A stretch of DNA of 64,000 nucleotides from Paracidovorax valerianellae (GCF_900102625.1 NZ_FMZC01000003.1:248001-312000), one strand, 5' to 3'. Positions 25,343-34,327 are shown, counted from the stretch's first letter. Notes: generated from the sequence alone by a model not told the origin. Program-made: numbers and translations.

Positions 25343-25564
25343 ATGAAATACGTGGTGGTGCTGGCCTTCCTGGCCATTCTGGCGAGCCTCGGATCTGCGC
25401 TGTTCTTCATGATGCGCAACGGCCGCAACGACAAAGCCCGCAGCGGCCGCATGGCCCGCGCGCTCGCCGTGCGCGTGGGGCTGTCGATTCTGCTCTTCCT
25501 GTGCCTGCTGGCCGCGTGGAAGCTCGGATACATCCAACCCACCGGTCTGCCGGCCACCCGCTGA
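25343..25564 (+). CDS. DUF2909 twin-transmembrane protein
   Basis: The 73-residue protein has two membrane helices (about 1-24 and 45-66) joined by a basic loop RNGRNDKARSGRMARA. This is the short twin-transmembrane family found at this position in betaproteobacterial cytochrome oxidase loci. It is on the opposite strand to all oxidase genes, divergent from SURF1 and convergent with ctaE. ATG 25343 fits the family's MKYVVVL start; ATG 25334 would add three residues. Its role in the oxidase is inferred only from conserved location. Confidence 0.8.
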   Translation: MKYVVVLAFLAILASLGSALFFMMRNGRNDKARSGRMARALAVRVGLSILLFLCLLAAWKLGYIQPTGLPATR

Positions 25565-25627
25565 ACGGCCAGCGCACAAAGCCCATGCGCCCTGGTGCAG
25601 GCGCTGCGGGCTGCACAGCGGCGCCAC

Positions 25628-25654
25628 AAAAAAAGCGCCCTGTGGCGCTTTTTT
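25628..25654. terminator. bidirectional terminator
   Basis: AAGCGCC (25633-25639) pairs with GGCGCTT (25644-25650), flanked by an A-run and TTTT, between the convergent DUF2909 gene and ctaE. It ends the ctaC-to-ctaE transcript and separates it from SURF1 onward. Confidence 0.92.
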
Positions 25655-25675
25655 CGTCAGCGGTTTGAAAGCCGC

Positions 25676-26557
25676 TCAGAGCCAATACACCAGCACGTAA
25701 AGGCCCAGCCAGACCACGTCCACGAAGTGCCAGTACCAGGCGGCGCCTTCGAAGCCGAAGTGCTTCTCAGGGGTGAAATGGCCCTTTTGCAGGCGCAGCG
25801 TGATGAACAGCAGCATGAGCATGCCGATCAGCACGTGAAAACCGTGAAAGCCCGTCAGCATGAAGAAGGTGGAGCCGAACACGCCGGAGCTGAGCTTGAG
25901 GTTCAGGTCGGTGTACAGGTGGTAGTACTCGTAGCCCTGCACGCACAGGAACACGATGCCCAGCAGCACCGTGGCCCACATGAAGGCGATGGTCTTGCCC
26001 CGGTGGTTCTCACGCAGTGCGTGGTGCGCGATGGTCAGCGTGACGCCCGAGGTGAGCAGCAGCGCCGTGTTGATCGTCGGCAGCCAGAAAGGGCCGACGG
26101 TCTGGAAGGGCTCGACGATGCCGGCGGGCGACGCCGTCATGCCGGTCGCCATGCTCGGCCACACGGCCTTGAAGTCGGGCCACAGCAGCGCGTTGTCCAG
26201 GCTGCCGAGCGCAGGCACCGAGTGCGAGCGCGCCCACCACAGGGCGGTGAAGAAGGCGCCGAAGAACACCACCTCCGAGAAGATGAACCAGCTCATGCTC
26301 CAGCGGTAGGACAGGTCGATCTTGTGGCCGTACAGGCCGCCCTCGCTCTCGTGCACGGCGTCGCGGAACCACTGGTACAGAACGAACAGCCACCACACCA
26401 TGCCCAGGGCCAGCGAATACTTGCCCCAGTCGTGCCCGTTGACCCACTGGCCTGCGCCGAGGATCACGAAGAACAGGCCGGCGGCGGCCATCACCGGATG
26501 GCGCGATTCGGCGGGCACGTAGTAGTACGGGGTGGTGCCGGGGGTAGATGCACTCAT
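25676..26557 (-). CDS. ctaE: cytochrome c oxidase subunit III
   Basis: This integral membrane subunit of the aa3-type oxidase stabilises the core and lines the proton and oxygen paths. The 293-residue protein has seven membrane helices and the family motifs WWARSHSVPALG, SEVVFFGAFF with its conserved glutamate, GFHGFHV and WYWHFVDVVWLGLY at the C-terminus. It is the last structural gene of the ctaC-ctaD-assembly-ctaG-DUF2970-ctaE run and is followed by a strong terminator. Confidence 0.97.
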   Translation of the reverse strand: MSASTPGTTPYYYVPAESRHPVMAAAGLFFVILGAGQWVNGHDWGKYSLALGMVWWLFVLYQWFRDAVHESEGGLYGHKIDLSYRWSMSWFIFSEVVFFGAFFTALWWARSHSVPALGSLDNALLWPDFKAVWPSMATGMTASPAGIVEPFQTVGPFWLPTINTALLLTSGVTLTIAHHALRENHRGKTIAFMWATVLLGIVFLCVQGYEYYHLYTDLNLKLSSGVFGSTFFMLTGFHGFHVLIGMLMLLFITLRLQKGHFTPEKHFGFEGAAWYWHFVDVVWLGLYVLVYWL

Positions 26558-26616
26558 GTCAGCTCCTGAATCTCAAATCGTTGTTATGCGTGGGTCCGTC
26601 GGGCTGCGGTCGTCCC

Positions 26617-26835
26617 TCAGACGACCCAGTTGACCAGCACGATCAGCCCGACCACCAGCAGCAGCGCAGCGGCCAGGCCGACCACGATGATGTGGATGGG
26701 GTTCAGCCGCTCGATGTCCTGCTGGTATTCCGAGCCCTTGCGCAAGCCGATGAACGACCACGCCACCGCGCGCACCGTGCGCAGCAGCGAGCCTTTGCGG
26801 CGCGCGGGCGATGCGTTCGAATCGCGCGGGCTCAC
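26617..26835 (-). CDS. DUF2970 single-helix protein
   Basis: The 72-residue protein has a basic N-terminal half (RRKGSLLRTVRAVAWSFIGLRKG) and one C-terminal membrane helix (about 47-69). It matches DUF2970, a small family found beside ctaG and ctaE in betaproteobacteria. The start is GTG 26835, whose last bases overlap the ctaG stop (GTGA), so translation is coupled. It is probably a minor subunit or assembly factor of the oxidase, by position only. Confidence 0.82.
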   Translation of the reverse strand: MSPRDSNASPARRKGSLLRTVRAVAWSFIGLRKGSEYQQDIERLNPIHIIVVGLAAALLLVVGLIVLVNWVV

Positions 26836-27464
26836 GAGCCGGCTCCCTGCAGGGTGCCGGCGGGCAACGCGGCCGTGGGCTCGGTGGTGGCGGGTGCAGG
26901 CGGCGTCTTGCCGCCCACTTCGAAGAAGGTATAGGACAGGGTGATGGTGGTCACGTCCTTGGACAGGCGCGGGTCGATCACGAACGCCACCGGCCACTGC
27001 TTTTTCTCGCCGGGCTCCAGCGTGTACTGGTTGAAGCAGAAGCACTCCAGCTTGTTGAAGTGCGCTGCCGCCTGCCGGGGCGCATAGCTGGGTATGGCCT
27101 GCGCGGCCATGCGGCGGTTCTGGATGTTCTGGAACTCGTACATCACCGTGGCCAGCTCGCCCGGATGTACTTGGATCGAGCGCTGCGCGGGCTTGAAGTC
27201 CCACGGGCCGCGCGCATTCGCATCGAACTCCACCGTGATGGTGCGGCTCTTGTCCACCTGCGTGTTCGCGGGCACCTTCACGTCGCGGCCGGCCACGCCG
27301 TTACCGGGTACTTGCCGCTCGGCCAGCGAGAGGATGTTGATGCCCGTCATCTCGCAGATGTGCTTGTAGATGGGAATGAGCACGTAGCCGAAGGCGAACA
27401 TGCCGACCGAGATCACGGCCAGCTTGCCCACCATCTTGGCGTTTTCAGTGCGCAGCATGCCCAT
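26832..27464 (-). CDS. ctaG: cytochrome c oxidase assembly protein CtaG (Cox11)
   Basis: This membrane-anchored copper chaperone delivers copper to the CuB site of subunit I. The 210-residue protein has one N-terminal membrane helix (about 12-33) and an immunoglobulin-like external domain with the copper-binding CFCF motif (in LECFCFNQ). The family signature YEFQNIQNRRMAAQAIPSYAP is split around it. It lies between the 36-residue assembly peptide gene and the DUF2970 gene on the same strand. The C-terminal 20 residues are Pro/Ala-rich and variable. Confidence 0.96.
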   Translation of the reverse strand: MGMLRTENAKMVGKLAVISVGMFAFGYVLIPIYKHICEMTGINILSLAERQVPGNGVAGRDVKVPANTQVDKSRTITVEFDANARGPWDFKPAQRSIQVHPGELATVMYEFQNIQNRRMAAQAIPSYAPRQAAAHFNKLECFCFNQYTLEPGEKKQWPVAFVIDPRLSKDVTTITLSYTFFEVGGKTPPAPATTEPTAALPAGTLQGAGS

Positions 27465-27479
27465 GGCGTTCTCGGTCCT

Positions 27480-27590
27480 TCAGCGGGCCAGCCAGGCCAT
27501 CTTCACCATGAAACCGACGAAAAAGGCGATGGCCACCGATGCCAGGATCAGCGCCATGCGCAGGTTGGACTTCTTTTGCTCGGGGGTCAT
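27480..27590 (-). CDS. cytochrome oxidase small assembly protein (36 residues)
   Basis: This short ORF encodes a polar N-terminus MTPEQKKSNLRM and then one membrane helix (about 11-31) with FFVGFMVKMAWLAR at the end. It fills the gap between ctaD and ctaG exactly, 13 bases after ctaD and 15 before ctaG. Similar peptides are annotated at this place in Burkholderiales oxidase operons. The support is reading frame, spacing and synteny; its function is assumed from location. Confidence 0.78.
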   Translation of the reverse strand: MTPEQKKSNLRMALILASVAIAFFVGFMVKMAWLAR

Positions 27591-27603
27591 CGAAAAGCCC
27601 TCT

Positions 27604-29244
27604 TCAACCGATCACGCGCGTGGCCGAGGCATCCAGCTTCGGCGGCGTTTCGTAGGTGTGGAACGGTGCGGGAGAAGGCACTTCCCATTCCAGGCCCTCG
27701 GCCCCTTCCCATGGGCGCTGCGGCGCCACTTCGCCCTTGCCGCGCATTGCAGGCACCACGACGAACAGGAAGAAATACACCTGCATCAGGCCGAAACCGA
27801 ACGCGCCGATCGAGGCCAGCATGTTGAAGTCGGCGAACTGCATGGGGTAGTCGGCGTAACGGCGCGGCATGCCCGCCAGACCCAGGAAGTGCATGGGGAA
27901 GAACGTCACGTTGAACGTGATGAGCGAGCCCCAGAAGTGGATGCGGCCACGGGCCTCGCTGTACATCACGCCGGTCCACTTGGGCGCCCAGTAGTAGTAG
28001 GCGGCGAACATGGAGAACAGCGAACCGGCCACCAGCACGTAATGGAAGTGGGCCACCACGTAATAGGTGTCCTGCAGCTGGATATCAATGGGGGCCATCG
28101 ACAGGATCAGGCCGGTGAAGCCGCCCATCGTGAACACGAAGATGAAGCCCACCGCGAACAGCATGGGGGTTTCGAACGTCATGGAGCCGCGCCACATGGT
28201 GGCGATCCAGTTGAAGATCTTCACGGCGGTAGGCACCGAGATCAGCATGGTGGCGTACATGAAGAACAGCTGGCCCGTCACCGGCATGCCGGTCGTGAAC
28301 ATGTGGTGGGCCCACACGATGAACGACAGGATGGCGATGGACGACGTGGCATACACCATGGAGGCATAGCCGAACAGCCGCTTGCGCGAGAACGCGGGGA
28401 CGATCTGGCTGATGATGCCGAAGGCCGGCAAGATCATGATGTAGACCTCGGGATGGCCGAAGAACCAGAAGATGTGCTGGTACATCACCGGGTCGCCGCC
28501 GCCGGCGGGATTGAAGAAGCTGGTGCCGAAGTGGCGGTCGGTCAGCGTCATCGTGATGGCGCCGGCCAGCACGGGCATCACGGCGATCAGCAGGTACGCG
28601 GTGATGAGCCAGGTCCAGGCGAACATGGGCATCTTCATCAGCGTCATGCCGGGCGCGCGCATGTTCAGGATGGTCACGATGATGTTGATCGATCCCATGA
28701 TGGACGAGGCCCCCAGGATGTGCATGGCGAAGATGCCGGCATCCATCGACGGGCCCATCTGCAGGGTGAGCGGCGCGTACAGCGTCCAGCCGGCCGCCGG
28801 AGCGCCGCCGGGCATCAGGAACGACGTGACCAGCATGATGGCCGCAGGAATCATCAGCCAGAAGCTGAAGTTGTTCATGCGCGCGAACGCCATGTCGGAC
28901 GCGCCGATCTGCAGCGGAATCATCCAGTTCGCAAAGCCCACGAAGGCCGGCATGATGGCGCCGAACACCATGATCAGGCCGTGCATGGTGGTGAGCTGGT
29001 TGAAGAGCTCTGGGTTCACCAACTGCAGGCCGGGCTTGAACAGTTCGGCACGGATCAGCAGCGCCAGGATGCCGCCCACCATGAGCATGGTGAACGAGAA
29101 CAGCAGGTACAGCGTGCCGATGTCCTTGTGGTTGGTGGCGAACACCCAGCGCCGCCAGCCCGTGGGGCCGTGGTGGTGGTGCTCGTCATGGCTGTCGTGT
29201 GCGTGGCCGCCCGCGTGACCGTGGTTGTCGAGAACTGCGCTCAT
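27604..29244 (-). CDS. ctaD: cytochrome c oxidase subunit I
   Basis: This is the catalytic subunit of the aa3-type terminal oxidase, holding low-spin heme a and the heme a3-CuB centre that reduces O2. The 546-residue protein has the twelve-helix core with FATNHKDIGTLY, WTLYAPL, the WFFGHPEVYIMILP CuB/Tyr crosslink region, IVWAHHMFTTG and HFHYVLVAGS. The N-terminal 25 residues are unusual: nine histidines among residues 8-25. The gene follows ctaC by 33 bases on the same strand. Confidence 0.98.
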   Translation of the reverse strand: MSAVLDNHGHAGGHAHDSHDEHHHHGPTGWRRWVFATNHKDIGTLYLLFSFTMLMVGGILALLIRAELFKPGLQLVNPELFNQLTTMHGLIMVFGAIMPAFVGFANWMIPLQIGASDMAFARMNNFSFWLMIPAAIMLVTSFLMPGGAPAAGWTLYAPLTLQMGPSMDAGIFAMHILGASSIMGSINIIVTILNMRAPGMTLMKMPMFAWTWLITAYLLIAVMPVLAGAITMTLTDRHFGTSFFNPAGGGDPVMYQHIFWFFGHPEVYIMILPAFGIISQIVPAFSRKRLFGYASMVYATSSIAILSFIVWAHHMFTTGMPVTGQLFFMYATMLISVPTAVKIFNWIATMWRGSMTFETPMLFAVGFIFVFTMGGFTGLILSMAPIDIQLQDTYYVVAHFHYVLVAGSLFSMFAAYYYWAPKWTGVMYSEARGRIHFWGSLITFNVTFFPMHFLGLAGMPRRYADYPMQFADFNMLASIGAFGFGLMQVYFFLFVVVPAMRGKGEVAPQRPWEGAEGLEWEVPSPAPFHTYETPPKLDASATRVIG

Positions 29245-29277
29245 CTTGGATTCCTCAATGCGTTGGGGCGTTGGCGG

Positions 29278-30447
29278 CTATTTGCCACGCTGGGCCAGGA
29301 TCTCGGACGGCTGCACGATCTGCCCCGTCTTGTTGGACCAAGCATTCTTGGTGTAGCTCACCACGGCGGCCAGGTCGGTATCGCTCAGCTGTGCCCACGA
29401 AGGCATGGCGCCGTTGGCCGCCCCCTTGAGCACGATGTGAATCTGCTGGGTGTGGTCGTCGCTCTTGACGATGGCCGAGCCGTCCAGCGGCTTGATCGGC
29501 CCTGCGCCCTTGCCGTTGGCCTGGTGGCAGGCCGCGCAGTTGGCGGCATACACCTTCTCGCCGCGCGGCAGGATGTCCTGCAGCGTCCAGACCTTGTTCG
29601 GATCGTCCGCCTTGGCGGCGGCCTTCTTCTTCTCGCCCGCCACCCACTGGGTGTAGTCGGCCGCGGAGACGACCTTGACGTGGATGGGCATGTAGGCGTG
29701 TTCCTTGCCGCACAGCTCGGCGCACTGGCCGTAGTAATCGCCCACCTTGTCGGCACGGAACCACGTGTCGCGCACGAACCCGGGGATGGCATCCTGCTTG
29801 ATACCGAAGGCCGGCACCATGAACGAATGGATCACGTCGTTGGCGGTGGTGATCACGCGCACCTTCTTGCCCACGGGCACGACCAGGGGGTTGTCCACCT
29901 TGAGCAGGTAGTCGGCGGGGGCGTTGGCCACGTTGCCGCTGTCAGACATCCGGCGGTGGCTGCTGTCCAGCGTGGAGATGTACGCCAGGCCCTGGCCTTC
30001 GCCGGTGATGTAGTCGTAGCCCCACTTCCACTGGTAGCCGGTGACCTTGATGGTCAGATCGGCGTTGGTGGTGTCCTTCTGCGCGACCAGCACCTTGGTG
30101 GCGGGCAGCGCCATGAGGATCACGATGACGAAGGGAACGATGGTCCAGATGACCTCGACCGTCACGGACTCATGGAAATTGGCTGGCTTGGCGCCGCGCG
30201 ATTTGCGGTGCTTCCAGATCGAATAGAACATCACCGCGAACACGGCAATGAAGATCACCGTGCAGATGATGAGCATCATCCAGTGCAGGAACTGCTGCTC
30301 CTCGGCGATGCGGGTGACCGGAGGCGCCAGGTTCAATTGGTTGACGGCCGGGCCACCGGGAAGATCCTGCACGGCCTGGGCTGCAGTGCCCACCCATGCA
30401 CCCGCCATCAGCAGCAAAGAAGCCAGCTTGTTGGAAATGCTCTTCAT
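29278..30447 (-). CDS. ctaC: cytochrome c oxidase subunit II with fused cytochrome c domain
   Basis: This subunit accepts electrons from cytochrome c through the dinuclear CuA centre. The 389-residue protein has a signal peptide, two membrane helices (about 60-125) and the CuA domain with CAELCGKEH (C239, C243, H247). A C-terminal cytochrome c domain carries the heme-binding CAACH at about 304-308 and a methionine in GAMPSW. This fusion makes the enzyme caa3-like. ATG 30447 is preferred over GTG 30456 because it places the basic signal-peptide start directly after AGTGAG. It is the first gene of the oxidase operon. Confidence 0.96.
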   Translation of the reverse strand: MKSISNKLASLLLMAGAWVGTAAQAVQDLPGGPAVNQLNLAPPVTRIAEEQQFLHWMMLIICTVIFIAVFAVMFYSIWKHRKSRGAKPANFHESVTVEVIWTIVPFVIVILMALPATKVLVAQKDTTNADLTIKVTGYQWKWGYDYITGEGQGLAYISTLDSSHRRMSDSGNVANAPADYLLKVDNPLVVPVGKKVRVITTANDVIHSFMVPAFGIKQDAIPGFVRDTWFRADKVGDYYGQCAELCGKEHAYMPIHVKVVSAADYTQWVAGEKKKAAAKADDPNKVWTLQDILPRGEKVYAANCAACHQANGKGAGPIKPLDGSAIVKSDDHTQQIHIVLKGAANGAMPSWAQLSDTDLAAVVSYTKNAWSNKTGQIVQPSEILAQRGK

Positions 30448-30915
30448 AGTTCTCACTTCTAAGCCTCAATTAACCAATCCCTGGGCGCCCCCGCGTGGGG
30501 TCGGGCGGCGCACAAAGCCATGCGAATTCCAACATCCAGACCGTGCCCGGGCTATGGCGCAATGCCCCGGCCCTCCGCTCGCCTGGGTTCCACATGAACC
30601 CGGTTTCATCGAATGCAAAGCACCGGTGGTGCTTCGCTTTTTGTCTCCTGACCCCAGGGCGCACGCGGGTTGGCGCGTGCCCTGCACCGTGCAGCATGCC
30701 GTTCCCGTGGCCCGATTGCAAGGCCCGCGGCGACATCAAAGGCACAGCCCCGTACAAACCATGAGGCGGCCTGTAGGCGCTTCCGCCACAGGCGATCTCT
30801 CAAAGGGGGCCGCGTGGATTGCGCCGCACGTCCGAAGTTCCGGATCTGCAACAGCAAAGAATTGTAGCGTGCCGTTGATCGGGATCAGGAGCGGCCCCAC
30901 CCCGGGAAAACACCC
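30448..30915. other. 468-bp gap upstream of ctaC
   Basis: No convincing gene was found here; the open frames are short and lack ribosome binding sites. A TACAAT hexamer on the minus strand (30861-30866) could be the -10 box of a distant ctaC promoter with a leader of about 410 bases, although no good -35 box was seen. A plus-strand intrinsic terminator lies at 30615-30642 with no plus-strand gene before it. Confidence 0.5.
30615..30642 (+). terminator. orphan plus-strand terminator in ctaC leader region
   Basis: GCAAAGCACC (30615-30624) pairs with GGTGCTTCGC (30628-30637) with one mismatch, and TTTTT follows. ctaC and bioC are both on the minus strand, so this would end an unannotated plus-strand RNA, if one exists. 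Confidence 0.5.
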
Positions 30916-31821
30916 TCAAGCTCCCGGTTTTTTGGCCCCTTGCAGCATGGCGCGCATGTCCTGCAGCGATACGGCGCTGCTCTCGCTCACCCGCAGACGG
31001 GGTGCGGGTTTGAAGGCATGGCCGTAGACGATCTCGAAGGTCAACGCCAACTGGCCGCCCTGCCGGGGATCGGCCAATCGGTCGGCCAGCGCCTGTTCGA
31101 GCCGTTCGCGCCAGCGGCGGCCGCGCAGCGCCGGGAAGCGGTCCGGGTGCAGGTTGCAGCCCAGCTCACGCAACTCTTGCAGCAGCCGCGCGGGTGTGGC
31201 GAAGGTCAGCGTGATGTGTTCCATGTCCATGACGGGCTCGGCGAAACCCGCCTGCACCAGCATGTCGCCCCAGTCGTGCATGTCGGTCATCGCATGGCCT
31301 GCGGGCGGCCAGCCCAGCTCGGCATAGACCGCGTGCAACTCGCGCACGGTGTCCGGGCCGAAACAGGAGAACATGAGATAGCCGTCCACGGCCAGCGCCC
31401 GGTGCCATTGGCCGATCAGCCGCTGCGGATCTGCCGCCATGTGCAGGGCCATGTTGGCCCACACCAGGTTGACGCTGCCATCCGCCGGCAGGCCGAAGCG
31501 CGGGGCCCGGCTGCCCCAGCGCGAGGGGCTCCACCAGGGGGCGGCCAGCGCCTGCTCGGCCACGGGCTGCAGCCGCGCGGCGGTTTCTGCGACCTGGCAC
31601 TGGGCTTGCGGATAGCGTTGGCGCACCAGGGCATGGCCCTGCAGACCGCCGCGCACCGGGTCCCAGTCGCACCAGGCGGCCGGCGCCTGCCGGATCCACT
31701 GCAGCCGCTCATCCATGCGCCGCGCGACCTCTTCGTGCAGCCAGGGGGAAACGGCCGGGGCGGCTTCGTGCCAGCGCGCTGCGGCGGCCGGGTCGATGGT
31801 GGGGGGAAGGTGCTCTGGCAT
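30916..31821 (-). CDS. bioC: malonyl-ACP O-methyltransferase BioC-like
   Basis: The 301-residue SAM-dependent methyltransferase starts with the family's RRMDERLQWIRQAP helix. It has a central VNLVWANMALHMAADPQRLI motif and GYLMFSCFGPDTVRELH, both hallmarks of the BioC family, which methylates malonyl-ACP to begin pimelate synthesis for biotin. The usual GxGxG SAM loop is not preserved in a recognisable form (the region around 45-70 is PAAWCDWDPVRGG), a point that lowers confidence in activity. No other bio genes are near. It is divergent from comF with 37 bases between starts. Confidence 0.78.
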   Translation of the reverse strand: MPEHLPPTIDPAAAARWHEAAPAVSPWLHEEVARRMDERLQWIRQAPAAWCDWDPVRGGLQGHALVRQRYPQAQCQVAETAARLQPVAEQALAAPWWSPSRWGSRAPRFGLPADGSVNLVWANMALHMAADPQRLIGQWHRALAVDGYLMFSCFGPDTVRELHAVYAELGWPPAGHAMTDMHDWGDMLVQAGFAEPVMDMEHITLTFATPARLLQELRELGCNLHPDRFPALRGRRWRERLEQALADRLADPRQGGQLALTFEIVYGHAFKPAPRLRVSESSAVSLQDMRAMLQGAKKPGA

Positions 31822-31858
31822 GGGGGGATGGGAAGGTCGCGGCGAGTATATTGAGTCG

Positions 31859-32581
31859 ATGCTCCACAGGCACCTTGCAGGGATATCGCACTGGATCGGC
31901 GCGGCACTGAGCGCCGTGCCCAGCCAGTGCGCCGTCTGCCATGCCTGGCCGGCACGGCGCATCTGCGAAGGCTGCGCCACGCGGTTCGCGCAGCCGCAGC
32001 CCCGCTGCCAGACCTGCGCCCTGCTTGTCCCGGCCGGCGTGACGCGTTGCGGGCAATGCGTGCTGGAGCCGCCACCGCTGGATGCCTGCATCGCCGCGGT
32101 GGGCTATGGCTACCCCTGGGCGCAGGCCCTGGCCGATTTCAAGTTCCGGGCCGACCCTGGCTGGGCGCCTTCTCTCGCGACGCTGCTGCGCAGCACGCCC
32201 TGGGTCGAGCCAGCGATCGAAGCGGCGGACTGCCTGCTGCCCATTCCGCTGTCGCGTGAACGCTTGCAGACGCGTGGCTTCAACCAGGCGGCACTGCTTG
32301 CCAGGGCCCTGTCGCCGGCCAAGGCGGACGCTGCCACCTTGCTGCGCACCCGGGCCACCGAAGCCCAGAGCAGCCTGCCGCGCAAGGACCGCCTGCGCAA
32401 CCTGCGGGGTGCGTTCGCGCTGGAGCCGGCCCGCGCCACCCGCATTGCTGGCCGTCGGATCGTGCTCGTGGATGACGTGATGACCACCGGCGCCACGCTG
32501 CATGCCGCCGCCCGCGTGCTGCGGGAAGCAGGCGCCGTGCACATCACCGCACTGGTCGTGGCCCGCACCGACCTCCATTGA
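31859..32581 (+). CDS. comF: ComF/GntX family phosphoribosyltransferase-like protein
   Basis: The 240-residue protein has an N-terminal zinc region with four CxxC pairs (C24/C27, C36/C39, C50/C53, C64/C67). A phosphoribosyltransferase fold follows, with the PRPP-binding motif VLVDDVMTTGAT near residues 201-212 and the conserved LQTRGFNQA. ComF proteins are linked to DNA uptake; in non-competent species the role (GntX, YhgH) is less clear. It lies next to bioC, a frequent proteobacterial arrangement. The start ATG 31859 has only a weak ribosome binding site. Confidence 0.88.
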   Translation: MLHRHLAGISHWIGAALSAVPSQCAVCHAWPARRICEGCATRFAQPQPRCQTCALLVPAGVTRCGQCVLEPPPLDACIAAVGYGYPWAQALADFKFRADPGWAPSLATLLRSTPWVEPAIEAADCLLPIPLSRERLQTRGFNQAALLARALSPAKADAATLLRTRATEAQSSLPRKDRLRNLRGAFALEPARATRIAGRRIVLVDDVMTTGATLHAAARVLREAGAVHITALVVARTDLH

Positions 32582-32659
32582 TCGCTGAAACGCTGCCGTC
32601 GATACTTTTATTTACGAGCTTTTTCGCCGCTCCCAGCGGGGATGCCGACAATAGCCGCC

Positions 32660-33121
32660 ATGTTTCATATCGTTCTTGTCGAACCCGAGATCCCGCCCAA
32701 CACCGGCAATGTGATCCGCCTGGCCGCCAACACCGGGTGCCGGCTGCACCTGATCGAGCCGCTGGGTTTTTCCATGGAAGACCGCCTGATGAAGCGCGCG
32801 GGACTCGATTACCACGAGTACGCCGAGGTGCAGCGCCACGCGGGCTGGACCGCTTTTTTGCGCGATGCCGAGCCCGACGCGACCCGCATGTTCGCGATGA
32901 CCACGCATGCAACGCTCACGGTGTATGAGACCAGCTTCAAGGCGGGCGACTGGCTGGTGTTCGGCGCCGAGACGCGCGGCCTCCCCCCCGAACTGCGGGA
33001 ATCGTTCCCGCCGGCGCAGCAGCTTCGCCTGCCGATGGTTCCGGGCCAGCGCAGCCTGAATCTTTCCAACGCCGTGGCCGTCACGGTGTACGAAGCCTGG
33101 CGGCAAAACAGCTTTCTTTGA
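32660..33121 (+). CDS. trmL: tRNA (cytidine(34)-2'-O)-methyltransferase TrmL
   Basis: This SPOUT-class enzyme 2'-O-methylates the wobble base of certain leucine tRNAs. The 153-residue protein is a minimal SPOUT domain. It has VLVEPEIPPNTGNVIRLAANTG at the start (here split around the NTGN core), GAETRGLP for the knot, and RSLNLSNAVAVTVYE at the end. ATG 32660 gives the standard MFHIVL start; an upstream ATG at 32642 adds six unlikely residues. It converges with the LysR regulator gene. Confidence 0.95.
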   Translation: MFHIVLVEPEIPPNTGNVIRLAANTGCRLHLIEPLGFSMEDRLMKRAGLDYHEYAEVQRHAGWTAFLRDAEPDATRMFAMTTHATLTVYETSFKAGDWLVFGAETRGLPPELRESFPPAQQLRLPMVPGQRSLNLSNAVAVTVYEAWRQNSFL

Positions 33122-33160
33122 AGCGGTGACGCGGCCCGCTGATGGTTAAGGCCTCAGAAC

Positions 33161-34117
33161 TCAAGTCTCCTGCGCCTGCGCCATGGCGGACGGGGCCTGC
33201 AGCGCCTCTTCGACCGACTGCTTGGTGTGTGCGCTCATGAAGTCCAGAAATACCCGGGTGCGCGCAGGCATGAACTTGCGGCTGGGAAAAGCCGCGTACA
33301 GCGTGAACCGCCCTTCCGTCCAGGGCGCCAGCACCCGCACCAGTTGCCCGCTGCGCAGGTAGGGTGCGGCCAGATCGACCGGCAGCGAGGTCAGGCCCGC
33401 ACCGTCGAGTGCCGCCCTCAGCAGGGTGTCGATGTGGTTGGCCACGCAGACCGGCTGCACTTCGATGTCCACCGCCTTTTCCTTTTCGGCCTGCCGCGGA
33501 TCGAAGAGCCGCATCACCCCTGATTTGGTGTCGCTGCGCCGCCGCAGCAGGCATTGATGCCGGACCAGGTCTTCGGGCGACTGCGGCATGCCGTGGCGCT
33601 GCAGGTAGGCGGGCGAGGCGCACACCACGCTGTCTGAGCGAACGATCGGCCGGGTGACCACATTGGCGCCGAGCACTGCGTCGTCGCTGAGCAGCGTGAT
33701 GTCGAAGCTGCCGATGGGCGGCTCCATCGACGAGTCCACATGGATGTCCAGCACCACGCGCGGATGCGCCCGGTGAAACCCCTCCACCAGTGGCGCGAGG
33801 ATGTGCACCGCCAGCATCGGCGGAGCATGCAGCCGCAATACGCCGGCGATTTCGGAAGTGTGGGCCTGCGCGGCCGCGAAGGCCTCTTCCACGTCGGCCA
33901 GGATCGTGCGCACCCGTGCCAGGTAAGCCTCGCCCGCATCGGTCAGCGACACGCGACGAGTAGTGCGCTGCAGCAGCCGTGCACCGATGTGGCTCTCCAG
34001 ATCGGCGATGAGCCGCGTGACGGCCGCTGCGGACAGATCCATGGCGCGTGCCGCTGCCGCAAAGCCGCCTTCGTCCACCACGGCCTGGAACACGCGCATC
34101 GTCAGCAATCTATCCAT
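33161..34117 (-). CDS. LysR-family transcriptional regulator
   Basis: The 318-residue regulator has an N-terminal winged helix-turn-helix (residues 1-60: MRVFQAVVDEGGFAAAARAM, SAAAVTRLIADLE) and a C-terminal effector domain of the periplasmic-binding-protein type (about 92-300). It belongs to the CrgA/AaeR-like branch that often regulates a divergent gene. The DUF4148 gene lies divergently, 210 bases away, and is a possible target. No specific effector can be inferred. Confidence 0.92.
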   Translation of the reverse strand: MDRLLTMRVFQAVVDEGGFAAAARAMDLSAAAVTRLIADLESHIGARLLQRTTRRVSLTDAGEAYLARVRTILADVEEAFAAAQAHTSEIAGVLRLHAPPMLAVHILAPLVEGFHRAHPRVVLDIHVDSSMEPPIGSFDITLLSDDAVLGANVVTRPIVRSDSVVCASPAYLQRHGMPQSPEDLVRHQCLLRRRSDTKSGVMRLFDPRQAEKEKAVDIEVQPVCVANHIDTLLRAALDGAGLTSLPVDLAAPYLRSGQLVRVLAPWTEGRFTLYAAFPSRKFMPARTRVFLDFMSAHTKQSVEEALQAPSAMAQAQET

Positions 34118-34327
34118 TTCAGGAATGACGGCATTTCAAGAGCCGCGATTATTTCGATTTCGTTAATTATTCATTGCCCAGAGTGCTGTTTTTCAAAGGG
34201 TTAACCCTGCGTACAGTTCAACCCATCGATGAGGAAGCCCTGAAGGCGGACCCACCGAGGCAGGACAAGACCGGCCCCCAACAAGACCAGCCTTGCCCGG
34301 AAACACCAACCAATGAAGGACACCATC

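Noticed and set aside
27400-30462. 1020-codon open frame on the plus strand
   Set aside because: It is the antisense shadow of ctaG, ctaD and ctaC, all of which have clear family motifs.
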